Shown here: in pieces, positions 7,231 through 10,537 of the stretch
How the letters are laid out: each line of letters begins with the position of its first letter
How positions within the stretch are numbered: the first letter of the stretch is position 1
Source of the DNA: Candidatus Sabulitectum sp.
Lineage (GTDB): Bacteria > Fermentibacterota > Fermentibacteria > Fermentibacterales > JCC-6
Assembly (NCBI GenBank): GCA_029940175.1
Contig: JAOZRM010000109.1
Coordinates: 1 to 10,537 of the forward strand
Length of the DNA stretch: 10,537 nucleotides
Reading direction: 5' to 3'
Translations under genes and position numbers: made by a program
Notes under the pieces: generated by a model
Seen by the model: only the letters and a program-made list of their open reading frames with translations
What the model was told of the DNA's origin: nothing
Databases searched by the model: none

Positions 7231-7969
7231 AGTTATTCTGCGAATTGCCTGAGGAAAGTTCCTCCAGGCACCCACGGGCGGAATCAGCCCAAAGACCGTT
7301 CGGTTCAATGTAAAGATATCTGTTTATGCTGTCCATCGCCCGAAGATCATCGCGCTGCTCCAGGTAAATAAGAGCCAGGAAGTGATGAGCCTCGGCCTGC
7401 CCTGCTGAAGCAGCAGGCAGCAGTACTTCCCTGGCTGAAGAAAGATCTCCATGCCGAAAAAGAAGAGAGCCCATCTGAATTCTAGCCTCATGAGCCAGTT
7501 CAGCTTTCTCTGTGATTACCCGGGTATACCACAAAATGGCTGCCTCCATATTGCCAAGCCTGCCCTCTGCTCCAGCAAGAACCATCCAGCATTGACCGTT
7601 GAGTGGTGCCAGGGTCAGAGCAGCCTCAGCATAGTCCATGGCTTCCATAGAACGTCCTGTAAGATTAAGGAGCATTTCTGACAATTCAAGCGGGGCTCTG
7701 TAATCGTCAGGTCTCTGTTCCATATAAATATTGTATTCTTCCTGTGCAGTTACCCACGAGCAGTTGATAACCGCTATTCGAGCAAGACCGAGATGTGCCT
7801 CACTTGCTTCTTCACTTATCTCCAGTGCTGTTGTGAACTCACCCAGTGCCTTGTCGGTCAGTCCCTGACTTATGTAAGCCATACCGGTTTCCACATGAAG
7901 TTCTGCAGAAAGAGTGTTTACATCCACCCCTGGAAGAAGCAGTGCTATTATCAGAAAGCAGCTTGTCAT
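7229..7969 (-). CDS. exported tetratricopeptide-repeat protein
   Basis: This 246-aa protein has a short hydrophobic N-terminus (residues 4-13, then PG and a likely cleavage region near 20-22), consistent with a signal peptide or an N-terminal anchor. There is no lipobox. The rest is about six TPR units of roughly 34 residues: 23-56, 57-90, 91-125, 126-158, 159-192 and 193-226. Typical marks include AYISQGLTDKALGEFTTALE, LGNMEAAILWYTRVI and LALIYLEQRDDLRAMDSI. TPR arrays are protein-binding scaffolds, and the partner cannot be read from sequence. AAAGG lies 6 bases before the ATG. It is first in the operon with tldD and tldE. TldD/TldE are usually cytoplasmic, so an exported partner would be in a different compartment unless the N-terminus is uncleaved and the protein faces inward. 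Confidence 0.85.
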   Translation of the reverse strand: MTSCFLIIALLLPGVDVNTLSAELHVETGMAYISQGLTDKALGEFTTALEISEEASEAHLGLARIAVINCSWVTAQEEYNIYMEQRPDDYRAPLELSEMLLNLTGRSMEAMDYAEAALTLAPLNGQCWMVLAGAEGRLGNMEAAILWYTRVITEKAELAHEARIQMGSLLFRHGDLSSAREVLLPAASAGQAEAHHFLALIYLEQRDDLRAMDSINRYLYIEPNGLWADSARGCLEELSSGNSQNN

Positions 7970-7995
7970 ATTTTTCCTTTCGATTCATCTTCCGA

Positions 7996-8024
7996 ATCCT
8001 ACAAGTCAAAAACCTTTATGACAA
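7996..8024 (-). promoter_or_regulatory. candidate promoter for the TPR-tldD-tldE operon
   Basis: On the minus strand, TTGTCA (8024-8019, 5 of 6) and TAGGAT (8001-7996, 4 of 6) are separated by 17 bp. Transcription would start near 7989, about 20 bases before the ATG at 7969. The spacing is ideal, but the -10 box is only moderate. Confidence 0.4.
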
Positions 8025-8105
8025 GAGATGACCACCGGATTTGCCACTCCTCGTATATTTCCCTTGTTGTATAAAGCAGGAAAACAATTAAAAATAATAC
8101 AGAAC

Positions 8106-8111
8106 AGAGGA
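8106..8111 (+). promoter_or_regulatory. ribosome binding site fixing the lpd start
   Basis: AGAGGA lies 6 bases before ATG 8118. The frame is open 30 codons further upstream to an ATG at 8028, but that extension has no RBS and does not resemble any flavoenzyme N-terminus. Residues right after 8118 begin the FAD-binding fold. Confidence 0.8.
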
Positions 8112-8117
8112 TTCAAA

Positions 8118-9482
8118 ATGAGCGAAAAATACGATCTTGTCATTCTCGGTGGCGGACCTGCAGGATACATTCCTGCTATCAGAGCAGCTCAGCTTAAGAA
8201 AAAAGTAGCAATAATTGAAAAAGATGCTATGGGTGGCACATGCCTTAACAGGGGATGCATTCCCACAAAAACGCTGGTGGCTTCTGCTTCACTGTACAGA
8301 CACGCAGCAATGGCAAAGAAATTCGGTCTTCAGGGTTCCCTGGAATTTGACTATCCTTCAATCGCAAAGCGTAAGGATATGGTGGTATCAAGGTTGCGCA
8401 AAGGTATTGAAGCACATTTCAAGCACCTGGATATAGAGATAATCAGAGGGCATGGAAACATGAGAACCGCTGACACCATAGACGTGGAAGGCAGAGACAT
8501 TCATTCAAAGAATATTCTGCTTTCCCCGGGCTCTGTTCCCATGGTTCCGGGATTTATGGATCAACCCGGTGTTCTTACCAGTAGAGAGATTCTTGCAATG
8601 GATGTTCTTCCAGAAAGCCTTATCATCATTGGTGGAGGAGTGATAGGATGCGAGTTCGCTTCTATCATGACCTCATTCGGTGTGAAGGTAACCATTGTGG
8701 AAATGCTTCCCAAAATTCTTCCGGGAGTTGATGCAGATGTAGCAGCAGTGGTACATAAGGCTTTAAAGAAGGCAAAAGTCAAGATTCATACAGGGCAGCC
8801 TGCCAAAAGCATAAATATCACACAAAACGAGGCTTTAGTCACTCTTGGGGATGGAACAGTTCTCAAATCATCCAAGCTTCTAGTTGCAATAGGCAGAAAA
8901 TCTAGAACCGCGGACTCCGGTTTTGAAGCAGCGGGTATACAGATGGATCAACTTGGAAACATCATCACCGATGACAACAACAGAACAAATCTCCCCGGTG
9001 TTTACGCAGCAGGAGATGCCACAGGAAAATGGCAGCTTGCTCATGCAGGCAGTGCTCAGGGAATTGCCGCTGTTCATCACATGTTTGATGCAGTGCCAAG
9101 GAAGATCAACGCTGACTCCATGAGCGGATGCATCTTTACATTCCCCGAAGTGGCCATGGTAGGGCCGGGTGAAGACGAATGGAATGAAAGAGGAGTAAGT
9201 GTAAAAACCTCTACTTCCAGATATATCGCTAATGGTAAAGCTGTGGGAATGAATGAAACAGAGGGATTCGTAAAACTTATCTGCAAAGAACGGGATGACA
9301 CCATCATTGGTGTTCAAGCAGTTGGTGCAGATGCTTCAAGCCTGATCGGCTGGGCGGTTATGGCTGTTAACGCAGGCATAACAGCCTCTGATGCTGCCAG
9401 TTACATTCACCCCCATCCCACGCTTTCAGAGCTGTTCATGGAGGCCAGCGAGGGAATTGGGTACGGAGCAATACATGGATAG
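8118..9482 (+). CDS. lpd: dihydrolipoyl dehydrogenase (E3)
   Basis: This 454-aa FAD-dependent pyridine nucleotide-disulfide oxidoreductase reoxidises dihydrolipoyl groups with NAD+ in 2-oxoacid dehydrogenase and/or glycine-cleavage complexes. The FAD dinucleotide fold starts at once (LVILGGGPAGY, 7-17). The redox-active pair is in GGTCLNRGCIPTK (39-51, Cys42 and Cys47). The NAD-binding fold is at IIGGGVIGCEF (170-180), and the second FAD contact is VYAAGDATG (295-303). The catalytic His-Glu dyad is in HPHPTLSE (431-438). All catalytic elements are intact and the length is normal. FAD-motif detail differs slightly from E. coli (PAGYIPA for the usual PGGYVAA). No E1, E2, glycine-cleavage or lipoylation gene lies in the window, so the complex it serves is unknown. 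Mercuric reductase and glutathione reductase are less likely given the HPHPTLSE end and the lack of a metal-binding N-terminus. It overlaps mazG by 8 bp. Confidence 0.93.
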   Translation: MSEKYDLVILGGGPAGYIPAIRAAQLKKKVAIIEKDAMGGTCLNRGCIPTKTLVASASLYRHAAMAKKFGLQGSLEFDYPSIAKRKDMVVSRLRKGIEAHFKHLDIEIIRGHGNMRTADTIDVEGRDIHSKNILLSPGSVPMVPGFMDQPGVLTSREILAMDVLPESLIIIGGGVIGCEFASIMTSFGVKVTIVEMLPKILPGVDADVAAVVHKALKKAKVKIHTGQPAKSINITQNEALVTLGDGTVLKSSKLLVAIGRKSRTADSGFEAAGIQMDQLGNIITDDNNRTNLPGVYAAGDATGKWQLAHAGSAQGIAAVHHMFDAVPRKINADSMSGCIFTFPEVAMVGPGEDEWNERGVSVKTSTSRYIANGKAVGMNETEGFVKLICKERDDTIIGVQAVGADASSLIGWAVMAVNAGITASDAASYIHPHPTLSELFMEASEGIGYGAIHG

Positions 9483-10230
9483 AACCACAAAGGCAATAGA
9501 GGAGCTGCTTAAAACCGTAAAAACCCTTCGCAGCCCGGGTGGCTGTAACTGGGATCGCAGTCAAACCCTGCAAACCCTGCGCCCCTACATGCTGGAAGAG
9601 GCATACGAGGTGGCAGATGCTGTGGACCAGGGCGATATGGATGAACTGAAGAAGGAGTTGGGTGACCTTCTGTTGCACATCATTATGTCTGCTGATATCT
9701 GCAGTGAAGAGAATATCTTCGATCTGGCGGATGTAGCAGATCAAATCACTGAAAAACTCAGGAGAAGGCATCCCCATGTGTTTGATAAAACCTCTGAACT
9801 CACCCCGGAGGAGGTTGAAAAACAGTGGGAAGCAATCAAATCAGAAGAGAAAAAGCAGCAGAGGAAAAGGTTCTTTGACTCTATTCCCAAAGCAATGCCC
9901 GCTCTCCAGAAGGCATGGCGGATTCAGCAGAGAGCTTCAGAGGTGGGTTTTCCAGCCCAAACCCCTGATGAAAGTAAAAATGAGATTAAACATCTTCTGA
10001 ATAAAGAAGGTCTTTCCGGGAAAGACACAGGCAGAATTCTGTTTCTTCTTGCAGACATTGCAAGGCAAAGTCGTATTGAACCCGAAAAAGCACTCAGAGA
10101 CACAAACAGTGATTTCATCAACAGGTTTAACCATCTTGAGGAACTTTTAGAGGAGAGAGGGTGTTCCCTCAACGACTCAACCCGGGAAGAACTGCTTAAG
10201 AATGTTGCCATTGCTTTTAGCGGTGAGTGA
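9475..10230 (+). CDS. mazG: nucleoside triphosphate pyrophosphohydrolase MazG (C-terminal repeat degenerate)
   Basis: This 251-aa MazG-family protein hydrolyses NTPs/dNTPs to monophosphate and pyrophosphate; in E. coli it also lowers ppGpp. The first MazG repeat is complete: LRSPGGCNWDRSQT (18-31), LEEAYEVADAV (40-50; metal ligands Glu41, Glu42, Glu45) and ELGDLLL (61-67; Glu61, Asp64), then RRRHPHVF (96-103). The linker KQWEAIKSEE and the second-repeat start RIQQRASEVGF (149-159) are present. The second repeat then departs: the EExxE site is reduced to KNEIKHL (168-174), about ten residues are missing, and the EExGD site reads DTGRILF (184-190), with Arg187 in place of Asp. The ATG has GGAG (9465-9468) six bases upstream and lies within the last codons of lpd. 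A longer frame from 9391 is only overlap with lpd. Confidence 0.92.
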   Translation: MDRTTKAIEELLKTVKTLRSPGGCNWDRSQTLQTLRPYMLEEAYEVADAVDQGDMDELKKELGDLLLHIIMSADICSEENIFDLADVADQITEKLRRRHPHVFDKTSELTPEEVEKQWEAIKSEEKKQQRKRFFDSIPKAMPALQKAWRIQQRASEVGFPAQTPDESKNEIKHLLNKEGLSGKDTGRILFLLADIARQSRIEPEKALRDTNSDFINRFNHLEELLEERGCSLNDSTREELLKNVAIAFSGE

Positions 10231-10305
10231 TTGTATTGTCGGAGCTAATGCGAAATTTGGTAGATAGTTATGAACTAAGCACTTGAAGGCTCTGTTCAAT
10301 TCAGG

Positions 10306-10332
10306 ATTGCAACGTTATTCTGATGTTGCATT
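10306..10332. repeat. imperfect inverted repeat upstream of the exported-protein gene
   Basis: ATTGCAAC (10306-10313) and GTTGCATT (10325-10332) are inverted copies (7 of 8 pairs) separated by 11 bases. This centre-to-centre distance is close to two helical turns, as for a dimeric regulator site. The right arm overlaps the possible -35 box. A single imperfect 8-bp repeat can arise by chance in AT-rich DNA. Confidence 0.3.
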
Positions 10333-10353
10333 GCTATTGATTATCAAGATAAA
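10326..10353 (+). promoter_or_regulatory. weak promoter candidate for the exported-protein gene
   Basis: TTGCAT (10326-10331) and GATAAA (10348-10353, 4 of 6) are separated by 16 bp. A transcript would begin near 10360. The -35 box matches the consensus only in TTG, so this is tentative. An 11-bp near-palindrome (TTGATTATCAA, 10337-10347) fills most of the spacer. Confidence 0.25.
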
Positions 10354-10394
10354 AGGTAATTGTTCAAATCTAGAGAAAATGAAAGGAAGTGCGA

Positions 10395-10537
10395 ATGAGA
10401 CAGATCACTATTTTGCTTGTTGTGGCCGCTATGGCTCTGGCGGGTTCGATTGATCCGAATCTTGCCGTAATTATGGCAAATTCAACAGATACCGACCTTA
10501 TTCCAGTATTCATTCTGGCCCACGGCCAGGTTGACAG
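10395..10537 (+). CDS. exported protein, 3'-truncated by the window end
   Basis: An ATG preceded by AAGGA at 10383-10387 with a 7-base gap opens a frame of 47 complete codons that runs off the window. The N-terminus is a classical short signal peptide: MRQ, a hydrophobic core ITILLVVAAMALA, then G-S as a likely cleavage region (about residue 17). The first mature residues (SIDPNLAVIMANSTDTD, then LIPVFILAHGQVD) resemble the beginning of an inhibitor-I9-like propeptide as found on secreted subtilisin-family (S8) proteases, where a short helix is followed by a beta-strand with an 'IPVxIxL' pattern. That is an inference from very few residues; another secreted or cell-surface protein is equally allowed. 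It is separated from mazG by 164 bp and probably has its own promoter. Confidence 0.65.
   Translation, partial: MRQITILLVVAAMALAGSIDPNLAVIMANSTDTDLIPVFILAHGQVD

Larger units (their letters stand above)
7970..8117. other. divergent intergenic region between the TPR operon and lpd
   Basis: This 148-bp spacer must drive transcription both ways. The minus-strand promoter candidate is listed separately. On the + strand there are AT-rich -10-like strings (TATATT at 8054-8059, TATAAA at 8070-8075), but I find no -35 box at a proper distance from either. The 40 bases before lpd are A-rich. No hairpin, riboswitch or clear operator was seen. Confidence 0.5.
10231..10394. other. intergenic region after mazG
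   Basis: This is a 164-bp AT-rich spacer. A 5-bp stem TAGTT/AACTA with a 3-base loop (10265-10277) has no T-run after it, so no rho-independent terminator is apparent. The right half holds an inverted repeat and a weak promoter candidate, listed separately. Confidence 0.5.

Noticed and set aside
8028..8117. 30-residue N-terminal extension of the dihydrolipoyl dehydrogenase from ATG 8028
   Set aside because: It has no RBS and lies in the divergent promoter region. The FAD fold and a good RBS point to ATG 8118.
8880..9317. 145-codon open frame antisense to lpd
   Set aside because: It lies under conserved lpd sequence, the product has no recognisable motif, and no promoter or RBS was found. 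Treated as a shadow.
9391..9474. 28-residue N-terminal extension of MazG from ATG 9391
   Set aside because: It would overlap lpd by 92 bp. It has no RBS, and MazG homology starts right after ATG 9475, which has GGAG upstream.
8118..9482. Mercuric reductase or glutathione reductase instead of dihydrolipoyl dehydrogenase
   Set aside because: There is no metal-binding N-terminal domain or C-terminal Cys pair. GGTCLNRGCIPTK and HPHPTLSE fit E3 best.
10265..10277. Small hairpin TAGTT-ATG-AACTA after mazG as a terminator
   Set aside because: The stem is only five AT-rich pairs and no T-tract follows.

Overview
The window (about 45-47% G+C by eye) is dense bacterial chromosome: nine coding regions complete at both ends or nearly so, plus one gene cut at each window edge. 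No rRNA, tRNA, CRISPR array, insertion sequence or phage gene was seen. The gene set (a membrane-anchored Ser/Thr kinase, CarD, HflX, TldD/TldE, a dihydrolipoamide dehydrogenase, MazG, a secreted TPR protein) suggests a free-living bacterium, probably Gram-negative in envelope type. The proteins are divergent from the E. coli and Mycobacterium relatives I can compare from memory. An uncultured candidate-phylum lineage, for example in the FCB group or Fermentibacteria, would fit, but the window holds no decisive marker, so this is a weak inference.

Layout. (1) Positions 2-4593 on the + strand: the 3' part of a Ser/Thr kinase-like receptor with one membrane segment and apparently two LytR_C-like extracytoplasmic domains. 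Then comes a near-consensus sigma70-type promoter lying across the kinase stop codon. It is followed by a tightly coupled run: carD-like regulator, hflX, a 143-aa protein of unknown function, and a UPF0104/LPG-synthase-TM flippase-like membrane protein. Each junction in this run is a one-base stop/start overlap. (2) Positions 7969-4552 on the - strand: a secreted TPR protein, then tldD and tldE, also coupled. This operon converges on the flippase gene, and the two coding regions overlap by 42 bp. (3) Positions 8118-10230 on the + strand: lpd and mazG, overlapping by 8 bp and diverging from the TPR operon. (4) From 10395: the start of a gene for an exported protein, cut by the window end.

How the genes may work together. 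Block 1 combines signal sensing (kinase), RNA polymerase control (CarD) and ribosome rescue or stress (HflX), so a stress or growth-rate theme is plausible but not proven. Block 2 is a TldD/TldE metalloprotease pair with an exported TPR partner. Block 3 pairs a redox flavoenzyme with a nucleotide-pool housekeeping enzyme whose C-terminal repeat seems to have lost its metal-binding residues.

Several gene starts were moved from the longest-ORF position to sites supported by a ribosome binding site and by family N-termini (carD 1342 GTG, lpd 8118 ATG, mazG 9475 ATG). The most solid sequence-level finding is the promoter at 1285-1313. I see no clear evidence of a wholly new system. The items that most deserve a second look are the kinase's double LytR_C-like ectodomain, the inverted MazG domain degeneration, and the unknown protein wedged between HflX and the flippase.
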